This document shows, in pieces, positions 7,252-18,918 of a stretch of 64,000 nucleotides of DNA; the stretch's first letter is position 1; every line of letters starts with the position of its first letter. The stretch is from positions 310,001 through 374,000 of the forward strand of contig NZ_CP022529.1 in assembly GCF_002237595.1 (NCBI RefSeq), read 5' to 3'. Below the pieces are notes generated by a model that ran no database searches, had not been told where the DNA came from, and worked only from the letters and a program-made list of their open reading frames with translations. The translations under genes and the position numbers were made by a program. Origin of the DNA: Labrenzia sp. VG12. GTDB taxonomy: Bacteria; Pseudomonadota; Alphaproteobacteria; Rhizobiales; Stappiaceae.

Positions 7252-9626
7252 ATGCAGCGGAACATGGGCATGAGCACTGAACACCTGAAAACCATAGAGC
7301 AGCGGCTGTTGTGGCTGTCGCACTGGATGATCCACCACGCCAATCACATCCGTCCCAAGGAGGGTGGCATCAAGATCGGCGGGCACCAGGCCAGTTCAGC
7401 CTCGATGGTGTCGATCATGACCGCTCTCTATTTTTCCGTGCTCAAACCGGAAGACCGGGTGGCGGTCAAACCCCATGCCTCGCCGATCTTCCACGCGATC
7501 CAGTATCTGATGGGCAACCAGACACGCGAGAAGATGGAAAACTTCCGTGGGCTCGGCGGCGTCCAGTCCTATCCGTCGCGCACCAAGGACATCGACGATG
7601 TCGATTTTTCCACCGGCTCGGTTGGCCTGGGCGTTGCAATCACCTCCTTCGCATCGCTGATCCAGGACTATATCGCGGCAAAATCCTGGTCGGGTGAGGG
7701 GCCTCTCGGTCGCATGATCGCGCTTGTCGGGGATGCGGAGCTGGACGAGGGCAATGTTTATGAAGCCCTGCAGGAGGGCTGGAAGAACGATCTCCGGAAT
7801 TGCTGGTGGATCATCGACTATAACCGCCAGTCGCTCGACGGCATCGTCCGCGAAGGCCTGTTCGACCGGGTGGAGAAAATCTTCGATGCCTTCGGCTGGG
7901 AGGTTGTCCGGGTCAAATACGGCGCCCTGCAGCGGGCCGCCTTCGCCGAACCGGGCGGAGACAGGCTCCGCCAATGGATCGACGACTGTTCCAATCAGGA
8001 ATATTCGGCCCTGACTTTCATGGGCGGCGCGGTCTGGCGCAAACGTCTGATGGATGATCTCGGTGACCAGGGCGACGTGACTGCGCTGATCGACCGCCGC
8101 TCCGATCAGGAACTGGCCGACCTCATGGAAAACCTTGGCGGCAACTGCACCGAGACGATGGCCGAGGCCTTTGCGGCGATTGACCACGACAGGCCGACCT
8201 GTTTCCTGGCCTATACGATCAAGGGCTGGGGCACGCCGATCGCCGGTCACAAGGACAATCACGGCGGGCTGATGAACAAGGCCCAGATGACCGAGTGGCA
8301 ACAGCATATGGGCGTAGCAGAAGGCGACGAATGGGAGCCGTTTGCCACCGTTCGTGACGTTGCCGGGCTGAAGGCCTTTCTGGACGAGGTGCCGTTTTTT
8401 GCCAAGGGGCGCCGTCGTTACGCGGCCGACAAGATCAGTGTGCCGTCCATAGAGCTCAGCTCCGACCGGGACCTCTCCACCCAGATGTCCTTTGGCAAGG
8501 TGCTGGACGACCTCTCAAAGGGCGACAGCAAGCTGGCCGAACGGATCGTCACCACGTCGCCGGACGTGACCGGCACCACCAATCTCGGTCCCTGGGTCAA
8601 CCGGCGCAAGCTCTTTGCCCGCACCGCCATGGCGGATGCCTTTATCGAGCACCGGATTCCGTCCACGGCCAAATGGGAGTTCACGCCCGAAGGGCAGCAC
8701 ATCGAGCTTGGCATTGCCGAAATGAACCTGTTTCTCCTGCTCGGCGCGGCGGGGTTGTCCCATTCGCTGTTCGGCAAACGGCTCATTCCCATCGGCACGG
8801 TTTACGATCCCTTCGTCTGCCGCGGTCTCGATGCACTCAACTATGCCTGTTACCAGGACGCCCGCTTCATGATTGTCGGCACGCCGTCCGGCGTCACGCT
8901 GGCGCCGGAAGGCGGGGCGCACCAGTCCATCGGCACGCCGTTGATCGGCATGAGCCAGGACGGCCTTGCCGCATTCGAACCCGCCTTTGCCGACGAGCTG
9001 GCGGTCATCATGGAATGGGCTTTTGACTATCTTCAGCGCGACGGCGAGGGGATCCGGACGAACGCACCTGGCTGCGGGACGAAACGGGTGGCTCCGTATA
9101 TCTGCGCCTCTCGACCAATCCCATCGAACAGCCGGTCAAGCGGGCCGACGAGGATTTCCGCCAGGGTGCCATTGACGGGGCCTACTGGCTGCGCAAGCCC
9201 GGGCCGAACTGCGAAGTCGTCATTGCCTATCAGGGCGTGGTGGCTCCGGAGGCCATCAAGGCAGCCGGGGAGCTTGCCGGCAATCGGCGAGATGTCGGTG
9301 TGCTTGCCGTTACTTCTGCCGACCGGCTGAATGCCGGCTGGACGGCAGCGCAGCGTGCACGGTCGCGCGGCAATACCAACGCCTGCTCCCACATCGAGCA
9401 CCTTCTCGGCGACCTTCCGGCGCATTGCAAACTGATCACCGTCATCGACGGCCATCCGGCAACGCTGGCCTGGCTCGGCGGCGTGGCGGGACACCAGACC
9501 ATCCCGCTGGGCGTCGAGCATTTCGGCCAGACCGGCACAATCGGCGATCTCTACCGTCATTTCGGCATCGATGCGGCCTCGATTATCGAGAAGGTGAATG
9601 GGCTGACGCCGGGACGGCGGGTTTAA
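7252..9626 (+). pseudogene. mdeB: 2-oxoacid (2-oxobutyrate/pyruvate) dehydrogenase E1, AceE/MdeB type, one-base frameshift
   Basis: This is a homodimeric-type E1 (transketolase fold) that decarboxylates a 2-oxoacid with thiamine diphosphate. It has the ThDP motif GDAELDEGN...WWIIDYNRQSLDG and a pyrimidine domain with EGQHIELGIAEMNLF. After RDGEG (9048) the frame is lost in a run of four G. The remaining protein, PDERTWLRDETGGSVYLRL onward, follows in another frame to 9626. One added G gives about 791 residues. Next to methionine gamma-lyase it matches P. putida MdeB, which uses 2-oxobutyrate. ATG codons at 7264 and 7270 are alternative starts. It may be intact in the organism. Confidence 0.82.
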
Positions 9627-9733
9627 GCGGACGTGTCCGCACGCAACGTGGGATGACAAGCGGAAGGGCGATCGCAGTTTGCCAGAGAGCGGCTTGCAGT
9701 CACCTCTTGGGGTCAGGGGGGCGGCCGACGCGG

Positions 9734-10555
9734 CTACAGATACAGCTTCTCGGCATTTCCGCCCAGAACCGCCTGCCGTTCCGTTTCACCGAGGTCCTTC
9801 AGCAGCTCGGCGCTGATCTCTATCCAATCCTCATAGGAGCAGGCAAGGGTGCAGACCGGCCAGTCGGAGCCCCAGATGAGGCGATCCGGTCCGAAGATCT
9901 CCAGAAGGTGATCGACATAGGGGCGCAAGGTGTCGAAGGTCCAGCTGTTGCCGGCCTCGGTCACCAGACCGGAGAGCTTGCAGAAGGCTGATGTTTCGGC
10001 AGCCAAAACGGCCATGTCTTCGGACCAGTCATCGAACAGGCCCGGGGCGATCTCCGGCTTGGAGCCGTGATCGATCACCATGGGCAGGTCCGGGTGCCGG
10101 TCGGCAAGACGGCGAAGGTTCCTGAGGTGCCTTGGAAGGGTGAGCGCGTCAAAGACAAGATCGTGCGCGATCATTGCACGGTAGGCAGGGCTGAGACCGG
10201 GTTCCAGCATCCAGTCCGGATCATGGATGTCCTGTATCATCGGCCTCAGGCCAACGAGTTTCGGGTTCTGGGCCAGCACCGCGATCTGCTCCGGCGCATC
10301 CGGCGCCTCGAAATCGGCCCAGCCGACCACACCCTTGATGAAATCATTGTCGTCCGCGAGGCTGAGCATGTAGCGGGTCTCAGCGACGGTCGGAGCCGCC
10401 TGGACGAGGATCGTACCGTCGATCTGGTGCCGGACAAGGTGAGGTTTCAGATCCTCCGGGTGGTAGTTCCGGTAGATCGGTCCGACGTCCGGTGTCAGCC
10501 ACCCGTAGTCGCCTCGCGCAATGTCCCAGAAATGCTGATGGGCATCCAGTCTCAT
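9734..10555 (-). CDS. Amidohydrolase, probable L-fucono-lactonase
   Basis: This 273-residue protein belongs to the amidohydrolase-2/COG3618 lactonase family. The N-terminal metal motif is DAHQHFW and the late aspartate lies in WGSDWPVC; a VIDHGSKPEI segment carries a further metal histidine. It is the last gene of a leftward operon with the FucU-type mutarotase and an aldo/keto reductase and overlaps the mutarotase gene by four bases. In the non-phosphorylative L-fucose pathway it would open L-fuconolactone to L-fuconate. Substrate assignment rests on the neighbours. Confidence 0.85.
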   Translation of the reverse strand: MRLDAHQHFWDIARGDYGWLTPDVGPIYRNYHPEDLKPHLVRHQIDGTILVQAAPTVAETRYMLSLADDNDFIKGVVGWADFEAPDAPEQIAVLAQNPKLVGLRPMIQDIHDPDWMLEPGLSPAYRAMIAHDLVFDALTLPRHLRNLRRLADRHPDLPMVIDHGSKPEIAPGLFDDWSEDMAVLAAETSAFCKLSGLVTEAGNSWTFDTLRPYVDHLLEIFGPDRLIWGSDWPVCTLACSYEDWIEISAELLKDLGETERQAVLGGNAEKLYL

Positions 10556-10983
10556 GGCGCAATGATGCCCTTGGTCAGGAGAATGTTGCCATAAAGGCGC
10601 TGTTCCCCGGTCTGGACAACGGCAAAGGCGCCGGACGCAGCCTCGTAAAAGGCATGCCGTTCGAGCGTGGAAATCTTTGCCGGATGGTCGGCGACCTGGT
10701 CGATGATCGACTGGAACTCGGCGACGATGTCGGGAACGGCCTCCGGATCGCCAACCACCTGCATGGTGATCGCAGGAGCGGTCACAAAGGTGTCGAGAGG
10801 CATGACCTGAAGTACGGCCTTTAGAACATCCGTTGCGGAAATGCCGTCGAGCCGGAGACAGTCCGGCCCGGAACTCTCGGCCGGAAAATTGCCGTCCACA
10901 AGGGCAATCCGGTCGCCGTGGCCCATGGCCCGGAGCGTGTAGAGGAGAGAGGGGCTGAGAATTTGCGGCAGGTTACGCAGCAT
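10552..10983 (-). CDS. fucU: L-fucose mutarotase (RbsD/FucU family)
   Basis: This 143-residue protein interconverts the anomers of L-fucose, the cyclic form being needed by the dehydrogenase. Family features are MLRNLPQILSPSLLYTLRAMGHGDRIALVDGNFPA near the start (the catalytic His and Asp) and the C-terminal QRLYGNILLTKG. I chose the ATG at 10983, which has GGAGAA eight bases upstream and matches the family start, over an ATG 27 bases earlier. Its start overlaps the end of the aldo/keto reductase gene. Confidence 0.9.
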   Translation of the reverse strand: MLRNLPQILSPSLLYTLRAMGHGDRIALVDGNFPAESSGPDCLRLDGISATDVLKAVLQVMPLDTFVTAPAITMQVVGDPEAVPDIVAEFQSIIDQVADHPAKISTLERHAFYEAASGAFAVVQTGEQRLYGNILLTKGIIAP

Positions 10984-12025
10984 GGCTGACTTCTCCAGGT
11001 AAGGGCGCATCCGGCCGGATCAGGCCTTCCGATCTGAGGTCGGACCAGAAGGAGAAGGGGATCTCCTGCTTCAAAAGTGCGATATTGGCGTCGACCTCGG
11101 CTGCGTTGACCGCACCGGGGATGACTGTCTTGACGCTCTGATGGCCAAGGACAAATTGCAGGGCGGCCGCAATCAGCGGAACGCGATGTGCGTTACAGAC
11201 ACGCTCGATCTTCCGGACGCGTTCCAGAATGTCCGGTGGTGCATCGGCGTAATTGTACTTGGCGCCGGCGACGGCACCCGTTGCCAGAATGCCTGAATTG
11301 TAGGGGCCGCCCAGAACGATGCCGACATCGCGTTTTTCGCAGAGCGGCAGGAAGGTTTCCAGGGCGTCCTGCTCTAGAAGCGTGTAGCGTCCGGCAAGCA
11401 GGAAACAGTCGAAATCCGCTTCTTCCAGAAGCTTCTGGCAAACCTGCCACTCGTTCACCCCAGCGCCGATGGCAGCGATTGCCCCGGCTTCTTTCAACTC
11501 GGTCAGGGCGCGGTAACCGCCATCGTCGAAAAGTTCGCGCACGCGCCTGTCACTGGCTTCCTGCGAGCCTTGTGAAAAGACACAGACATCGTGCACCAAC
11601 AGGATGTCCGCAGCGTCCACCTGAAGACGTTCCTTGCTGGCCTCGTAACTGCGCATGACGCCGTCATAGCTGTAGTCGAACTGGATGCGCTTCTGCGGCA
11701 CGTCCACAAAGGCTTCCGGCGTCACCTCTTCGGGCGCACAATCTAGCAGGAGCCGGCCGATCTTGGTGGATAGTTCGATGTTTTCCCGGCCAAACCGCCT
11801 GATCGCCTCGCCAAACCGCAGTTCGGAGCGGCCAAGACCATATTGCGGAGCCGTGTCGAAATACCGGATCCCGTTGTCAAAGGCGGCTTGCAGGGCCGCC
11901 TGGGCGTCTTCCTCGGAGACTTTCCGATACAGGTTGCCGAGCGGGGCGCCGCCAAATCCCATGACCGTCAGGTCTATCCTGCGCGCCGTTCTTGCGTTGA
12001 GCGGCCGAATTGCCAAAGCTGTCAT
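10973..12025 (-). CDS. Aldo/keto reductase, probable L-fucose dehydrogenase
   Basis: This 350-residue NAD(P)-dependent enzyme of the aldo/keto reductase superfamily resembles D-threo-aldose 1-dehydrogenase/L-fucose dehydrogenase. The catalytic tetrad is visible: Asp and Tyr in YFDTAPQYGLGRSE, Lys in STKIGRLL, and His in DILLVHD. The cofactor end is GAVNAAEVDANIALL. It would oxidise L-fucose to its lactone. It sits between the GntR regulator and the mutarotase in the leftward half of the fucose locus. Confidence 0.85.
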   Translation of the reverse strand: MTALAIRPLNARTARRIDLTVMGFGGAPLGNLYRKVSEEDAQAALQAAFDNGIRYFDTAPQYGLGRSELRFGEAIRRFGRENIELSTKIGRLLLDCAPEEVTPEAFVDVPQKRIQFDYSYDGVMRSYEASKERLQVDAADILLVHDVCVFSQGSQEASDRRVRELFDDGGYRALTELKEAGAIAAIGAGVNEWQVCQKLLEEADFDCFLLAGRYTLLEQDALETFLPLCEKRDVGIVLGGPYNSGILATGAVAGAKYNYADAPPDILERVRKIERVCNAHRVPLIAAALQFVLGHQSVKTVIPGAVNAAEVDANIALLKQEIPFSFWSDLRSEGLIRPDAPLPGEVSHAA

Positions 12026-12091
12026 GGCTTCCTCCCAGTCATTTTGGCCCTGGCTGCAAGGACCAGGGGCTTTCCTCGTGCACCAGCCTGT

Positions 12092-12805
12092 TCAGGTGAA
12101 CAGATCCGGCCGTTCCTTGGCGAGCGGCTCCAGGCGGGTGACCAGTTCGCTCAAGTGTTTTTCCATTGCCTTTCGGGCGGCATCCGCGTCCTGCCGGCGG
12201 ATCGCCTCGATGATCTGACGGTGCTCCTCATAGGCTTCGTAGGCCCGGCCGCGCAGTGGCAGGAGCAGTTGTCTGGCCCGGTTGACCTGGACCCAGCCGG
12301 TTGCCGCGATTGCGTTCAGTCGCGGATAGCCGGTGAACGCAAAGATGAGTTCGTGCATGCGTTCGTCCTCGGCATAGAACCCGGCCTCGTCGTGGTCCTC
12401 CAGGCAAAGCGCCTGAAGTCGGAGATTGCGGGTCAGCTCGGCGAGCTGATCTTCCGTGCGTTCGGCGGCGACCTTGGCAACGGCGGCGAGCTCGATTGCT
12501 TCGCGGAGAAAGGCGCCTTCGCGAATTTCCGACAGGGAAAATCGTGTGACCCGCGATCCGGATTGCGGGATCACCTCCACCAGCCCCTCGTTCGCGAGCT
12601 TGGTGATCGCTTCGGTGACAGGCGAGCGGGACACGCCGAGCTGTTCGCAAATTGCCTGTTTTTTCAAGGGGGTGCCCGGTGGCAGGTCCATGGCCAGGAT
12701 CGCCATGCGCAGGGCCTCGTAGACACGCTGGGCCAGCGATCCGGAGAGTTTGCTGATGTCCGGCAGGGTGATGTCCGGAAAATCTTGTTCGTTGCTCAGG
12801 GACAT
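12092..12805 (-). CDS. GntR family transcriptional regulator (FadR/FCD subfamily)
   Basis: This 237-residue protein has an N-terminal GntR winged helix (RVYEALRMAILAMDLPPGTPLKKQAICEQLGVSRSPVTEAI) and a C-terminal all-helical FCD ligand domain whose metal-binding acids and histidines include DERMHELIF and EEHRQIIEAI. It is the first gene of the leftward fucose operon and faces the dehydratase gene. It probably represses both directions until a fucose intermediate binds. The palindrome at 12825 is the likely site. Confidence 0.9.
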   Translation of the reverse strand: MSLSNEQDFPDITLPDISKLSGSLAQRVYEALRMAILAMDLPPGTPLKKQAICEQLGVSRSPVTEAITKLANEGLVEVIPQSGSRVTRFSLSEIREGAFLREAIELAAVAKVAAERTEDQLAELTRNLRLQALCLEDHDEAGFYAEDERMHELIFAFTGYPRLNAIAATGWVQVNRARQLLLPLRGRAYEAYEEHRQIIEAIRRQDADAARKAMEKHLSELVTRLEPLAKERPDLFT

Positions 12806-12824
12806 GATTATCTCGATTAGAATG

Positions 12825-12836
12825 CTAACATGTTAG
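12825..12836. promoter_or_regulatory. Perfect palindrome, candidate GntR operator of the fucose locus
   Basis: CTAACATGTTAG is a perfect 12-base palindrome, 20 bases upstream of the gntR start in the only divergent gap of the fucose locus. A TTGACA (12837) follows immediately and could be the -35 of the rightward promoter, so binding would block it. A second pair, TTGACA/TGTCAA with nine bases between, overlaps the same region. Confidence 0.55.
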
Positions 12837-12922
12837 TTGACACAGTTGTCCTGTCAAGTTTATCGTCGGGTCAATTCGGCGCTCGACAAAACCATATCTG
12901 CGCCGACGTGGGAGAGACATTC

Positions 12923-14449
12923 GTGCTGCAGCCTCATGCAAATTCCATCCTTCTGAATGCCGATGATAACGTCGTCATCGCCCTGGAGGATATTGGGGCG
13001 GGGAAGCATGCGGCCTTTGTCGATGTGCCCCTCACGAACCAGATCCAGCGCGGCCACAAGATTGCACGAAACCCCATCGCCTCCGGCGAAAAAGTGATTC
13101 GCTATGGCCAGATCATCGGTCATGCAAAGGCGGATATCCGACCTGGCGAGCATGTGCATGTCCACAATCTGGGCATGGGCGATCACAGCCAGGACTACCA
13201 GCACGCCGAAGCCTCGTACCCGCTTGCGCCGATCACGCAGGAGCGGACCTTCATGGGCTATCGCCGCTCGGACGGGAAGGCGGGGACACGCAACTATATC
13301 GGCATCCTGACGTCGGTGAACTGTTCGGGCTCTGTCGCAAAATTCATCGCGGAAGCCGCGGAAAAATCCGGGCTGCTGGACGCTTATCCCAATGTCGACG
13401 GCATCGTTCCGATCGTCCATGGCACCGGCTGCGGCATGTCGGCAAAGGATGAAGGCTATGCAACGCTGTTCCGGACGCTGTCCGGCTATGCACAGCACCC
13501 GAACTTCGCCGCGATCCTGTTGATTGGCCTCGGCTGTGAGGTGATGCAGATCGCCGATCTGGTCGGCGATCGGAAGATCCGGCCCGGCGGGGATCTGCGC
13601 TACATGACCATCCAGCAGACGGGTGGCACACGCAAGACAATCGAGGCGGGCCTGCGCGAATTGCTTGAACTGGCGGCCATGGCCAACAAGGCCGAGCGTG
13701 TGCCGGTTCCGGTCTCTGAAATCACGGTTGGCATGCAATGTGGCGGTTCTGACGGGTATTCCGGTATCACCGCCAATCCGGCGCTGGGCATCGCGTCCGA
13801 TCTGCTGGTGCGCCATGGCGGCACGACCATCCTGTCGGAAACCTCCGAGATTTATGGCGCCGAACATCTTCTGACGCGCCGGGCCGTGTCCGTCGAAGTT
13901 GGTCAGAAGCTGATCGAGCGGGTGCGGTGGTGGGAAGATTACACCGCCCGAAATGGCGGCGAGATGGACAACAATCCGTCTCCTGGAAACAAGCGCGGCG
14001 GACTTACCACCATTTTGGAGAAGTCGCTCGGTGCGGCCGCAAAAGGTGGCTCGGCGCCCCTGACGGATGTCTACAAGTTCGGCGAATTCATCGACAAGAA
14101 GGGGTTCGTTTTCATGGACAGCCCCGGTTTCGATCCCTGCTCAGTCACCGGTCAGATTGCGTCCGGTGCCAACATCATCGTCTTTACCACGGGGCGAGGA
14201 TCCGTCTCCGGCTACATGCCGACGCCCTGCATCAAGCTGGCAACCAACAGCGAGATGTACGCCCGCATGTCGGAGGACATGGACATCAATTGCGGCGATA
14301 TCGTTTCGGAGAACGTCAGCCTGGAAGCCAAGGGCACCGAGATCTTTGAAAAGATCGTCGCAGTCGCGTCCGGGGAAAAGTCCAGGAGCGAGGAACTCGG
14401 TTTTGGCGGCGTGGAGTTCGTGCCGTGGCAGATCGGCGCGGTGATGTGA
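12923..14449 (+). CDS. UxaA-family (altronate/galactarate-type) sugar-acid dehydratase, probable L-fuconate dehydratase
   Basis: This 508-residue protein has an N-terminal SAF domain (about residues 1-90) and the long C-terminal UxaA/GarD dehydratase domain with SDGKAGTRNYIGILTSVNCS, HGTGCGM, GCEVMQI, GGSDGYSGITANPALG and FTTGRGSVSG. I start it at the GTG at 12923, preceded by GGGAGAG. This family dehydrates sugar acids with an iron cofactor. In this locus the only missing step is L-fuconate to 2-keto-3-deoxy-L-fuconate, usually done by an enolase-superfamily enzyme, so this looks like a non-homologous replacement (inference). Confidence 0.85.
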   Translation: MLQPHANSILLNADDNVVIALEDIGAGKHAAFVDVPLTNQIQRGHKIARNPIASGEKVIRYGQIIGHAKADIRPGEHVHVHNLGMGDHSQDYQHAEASYPLAPITQERTFMGYRRSDGKAGTRNYIGILTSVNCSGSVAKFIAEAAEKSGLLDAYPNVDGIVPIVHGTGCGMSAKDEGYATLFRTLSGYAQHPNFAAILLIGLGCEVMQIADLVGDRKIRPGGDLRYMTIQQTGGTRKTIEAGLRELLELAAMANKAERVPVPVSEITVGMQCGGSDGYSGITANPALGIASDLLVRHGGTTILSETSEIYGAEHLLTRRAVSVEVGQKLIERVRWWEDYTARNGGEMDNNPSPGNKRGGLTTILEKSLGAAAKGGSAPLTDVYKFGEFIDKKGFVFMDSPGFDPCSVTGQIASGANIIVFTTGRGSVSGYMPTPCIKLATNSEMYARMSEDMDINCGDIVSENVSLEAKGTEIFEKIVAVASGEKSRSEELGFGGVEFVPWQIGAVM

Positions 14450-14500
14450 ACGCAGCCTGAAGAACCAAATAAAACGCGCGAATTCTCGGGAGGAAAACGA

Positions 14501-15250
14501 GTGCGCCTGAAGGATAAAACCATACTGATTTCAGCCGCCGGCCAGGGCATCGGCCGGGCCAGCGCTATTGCCTGCGCCCGCGAGGGAGCCCGGGTCATCG
14601 CGGTCGATATCAACGCTGAAACTCTGGCGACATTGTCCCGGGACGTGCCGGAGATTGAGACAAGAAAGCTGGATGTCGGCGACCGGGCAGCCATTGATGC
14701 CTTGGCCGCGGAATTGCCTGATCTCGACGGGCTCTTCAATTGCGCCGGGTTTGTCCATCACGGCACGGTTCTCGACATCAGCGAGGATGACTGGGACTTC
14801 AGTTTCGATCTCAATGTGCGCTCCATGTACCGCATGACCCAGGCCTTTCTGCCGGGCATGCGCAAGCGGGCACAGGAAACAGGGGCGGCTTCCATCCTGA
14901 ACATGTCGTCCATGGCGTCTTCCATCAAAGGCTTTCCGGTGCGGACGCTTTACGGCGCGACCAAGGCGGCCGTGATCGGCCTAACCAAGGGCGTTGCCGC
15001 GGATTTCGTGGCCGATGGCATCCGCTGCAATGCTCTCTGCCCGGGCACGGTCGACACGCCGTCCTTGCGCGGCCGTATCGCGTCCGCACCGGATCCCGTT
15101 GAAGCGGAGAAGAATTTCATCGCCCGCCAGCCCATGGGCCGGCTGGCCACCGTCGACGATCTCACCCCGATGGTTGTCTACCTCATGTCGGATGAAAGCC
15201 GGTTCGTTTCCGGGCAGGCACTTCTGGTCGACGGTGGTGTCACGATCTAG
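14501..15250 (+). CDS. SDR oxidoreductase, probable 2-keto-3-deoxy-L-fuconate dehydrogenase
   Basis: This 249-residue short-chain dehydrogenase has the nucleotide loop SAAGQGIGRA, the NCAG motif, and catalytic Ser-Tyr-Lys in NMSSMAS and LYGATKAA, with C-terminal GQALLVDGGVTI. It starts at GTG 14501 after a strong GGGAGG. It follows the dehydratase by 51 bases. The expected reaction in this pathway is oxidation of 2-keto-3-deoxy-L-fuconate to the 2,4-diketo acid, which the FAH protein at 18969 would cleave. Confidence 0.87.
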   Translation: MRLKDKTILISAAGQGIGRASAIACAREGARVIAVDINAETLATLSRDVPEIETRKLDVGDRAAIDALAAELPDLDGLFNCAGFVHHGTVLDISEDDWDFSFDLNVRSMYRMTQAFLPGMRKRAQETGAASILNMSSMASSIKGFPVRTLYGATKAAVIGLTKGVAADFVADGIRCNALCPGTVDTPSLRGRIASAPDPVEAEKNFIARQPMGRLATVDDLTPMVVYLMSDESRFVSGQALLVDGGVTI

Positions 15251-15284
15251 TGGCCACTCCGTCGTGGTTTGGGAGGACCGCGTC

Positions 15285-16807
<1,523 letters not shown>

Positions 16808-16811
<4 letters not shown>

Positions 16812-17812
16812 CCGCCGTCAACACGCCATCTTCGCCGACATTCGTGACCCGTCTGCTCGAAGCCGGAGCGCATCAGAAACTGCTCGCCTTTGCCAGCCTG
16901 ATCCTGCTCCTGATCGGTTTTTCGATCGCGTCTCCCAATTTCATGCAGACGTCCAACATGATTGCCATCTTGCAGGCCACCTCTGTCAATGGCGTTCTGG
17001 CAGTCGCCGCGACGCTGGTGATCATCACCGGCGGCATTGATCTGTCGGTCGGAACGTTGATGACCTTCTGCGCGGTGATTGCAGGCGTGGTCTTGACCAA
17101 TCTCGGCATGCCGCTGCCGCTCGGTGTTCTGGCAGCCATTGCCACAGGCGCCTTTTGCGGCCTGTGTTCGGGCACTTTTGTGGCCAAGATGAAGATTCCG
17201 CCCTTCATCGCAACGCTCGGGATGATGCTGATCCTGAAGGGGCTCTCGCTGGTCATCTCCGGCACGCGTCCGATCTACTTCAACGACACGCCGGGGTTCG
17301 ACCAGATTTCTCGCGGGTCACTGATTGGCGAAATCTTTCCTGCGCTGCCGATCCCCAATGGTGTTCTGATCCTGTTCCTGGTCGCCGGGGCGGCGGCCTA
17401 CATCCTCGGCCGCACGGTGCTCGGTCGGTACACCTTCGCGCTGGGCTCCAACGAGGAGGCCGTGCGCCTGTCGGGCGTGAACACCGACCTCTGGAAAATG
17501 GCGGTCTATGCGCTTGCCGGAGCCATCTGCGGTATCGCCGGCATCCTGATTGCCTCGCGCCTGAACTCGGCTCAGCCCGCCTTGGGTCTCGGCTACGAGC
17601 TGGAAGCGATTGCCGCCGTCGTGATCGGCGGAACATCGCTCAGCGGCGGGCGCGGCACGGTTCTCGGAACGCTGATCGGTGCATTGATCATGGCGGTTCT
17701 GACCAACGGTCTTCGTGTCCTGTCCGTCGCCCAGGAATGGCAGACCGTTGTCACCGGCGCGATCATCATCCTGGCCGTTTATGCCGACATGGTGCGCCGG
17801 CGCAGGTCTTGA
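16808..17812 (+). CDS. Sugar ABC importer permease (RbsC type)
   Basis: This 334-residue inner-membrane protein has the multi-helix CUT2 permease layout with TGGIDLSVGTLM early and GTSLSGGRGTVLGTLIGA late, both hallmarks of RbsC/XylH proteins. Its ATG overlaps the stop of the ATPase gene by four bases. It forms the channel of the probable L-fucose importer. Confidence 0.93.
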
Positions 17813-17885
17813 TTTTCACCAACAACCAAGAGGGCGACCACGCCCCGAAACCCGGGAAGATCCGGTCCAACCACAGGAGAGCAAT

Positions 17886-18830
17886 ATGCTGAACAGACGT
17901 ACCCTCATTGGAGCCGCCAGCGCCGCCGCGCTGATGTTGTCCGCGAATATCGCAAGTGCACAGGAAACCTACGTGCCGCTGATCTCAAAGGGCTTCCAGC
18001 ACCAGTTCTGGCAGGCCGTGAAGGCAGGCGCCGATCAGGCATCTGAGGAATTTGGTGTCGCCATCACCTTTGAGGGCCCGGACAATGAATCCATGGTCGA
18101 CCGTCAGATCGACATGCTCGCGGCCGCCCTCGCCAAGAACCCGACGGCCATCGGATTTGCGGCGCTCGACAGCCAGGCAGCCATCCCGCTGCTGCGCCAG
18201 GCCCAGGAAAAGGGCATTCCGGTGATCGCCTTTGACAGCGGTGTCGACAGCGACATTCCTGTTGCCACCGCATCGACCGACAATGTCGCCGCAGCTGCCC
18301 TCGCGGCGGACAAGATGGCCGAGCTGATCGGCGGCGCCGGCAAGGTGGCCATCGTGGCGCATGACCAGACCAGCCGGACCGGCATCGACCGCGTTGACGG
18401 TTTTGCCAATCAGGTCAAGGACAAGTATCCGGACATTGAAGTGGTGACTGTACAATATGGCGCAGGCGATCATTTGAAGTCGACCGAACTGACCAAGGCG
18501 ATCCTGACGGCCAATCCGGACCTGAAAGGCATCTTTGGTGCCAATGAGGGATCTGCACTTGGTGTCGTCAACGGCGTTACGGAAATGGGCAAGTCCGACA
18601 TCGTCATCATCGGCTATGACAGTGGCAAGGCCCAGAAGGACGCGATCCGAAATGGCGTGATGGCCGGCGCGATCACCCAGAACCCGGTCGGGATCGGCTA
18701 TGAAACCGTCAAGGCGGCCCTTGAGGCCTCCCAGGGCAAGGAAGTGCCGTCACATATCGACACCGGCTTCTACTGGTACGACAAGTCGAACATGGACGAT
18801 CCCAAGATCGCGGCCGTCTTGTATGATTGA
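17886..18830 (+). CDS. Sugar ABC importer substrate-binding protein (RbsB type)
   Basis: This 314-residue periplasmic protein has an N-terminal signal peptide (RRTLIGAASAAALMLSANIASAQ, cleaved near residue 26) and the peripla_BP_4 fold (KGFQHQFWQAVKAGADQA, IGFAALDSQAAIPLL, GIFGANEGSALGVV). It starts at the ATG with AGGAGA just upstream. The gene order is ATPase, permease, binding protein. A strong hairpin follows it, as is common after abundant binding-protein genes. Confidence 0.92.
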   Translation: MLNRRTLIGAASAAALMLSANIASAQETYVPLISKGFQHQFWQAVKAGADQASEEFGVAITFEGPDNESMVDRQIDMLAAALAKNPTAIGFAALDSQAAIPLLRQAQEKGIPVIAFDSGVDSDIPVATASTDNVAAAALAADKMAELIGGAGKVAIVAHDQTSRTGIDRVDGFANQVKDKYPDIEVVTVQYGAGDHLKSTELTKAILTANPDLKGIFGANEGSALGVVNGVTEMGKSDIVIIGYDSGKAQKDAIRNGVMAGAITQNPVGIGYETVKAALEASQGKEVPSHIDTGFYWYDKSNMDDPKIAAVLYD

Positions 18831-18918
18831 TTTTTCTAGGTAATATCTAGAAAGAAAATTTGAGCCTGAAACTGCTTCCATATGCAGTCTGATGGTTGCA
18901 GATTGAACCGGCTCCCAC

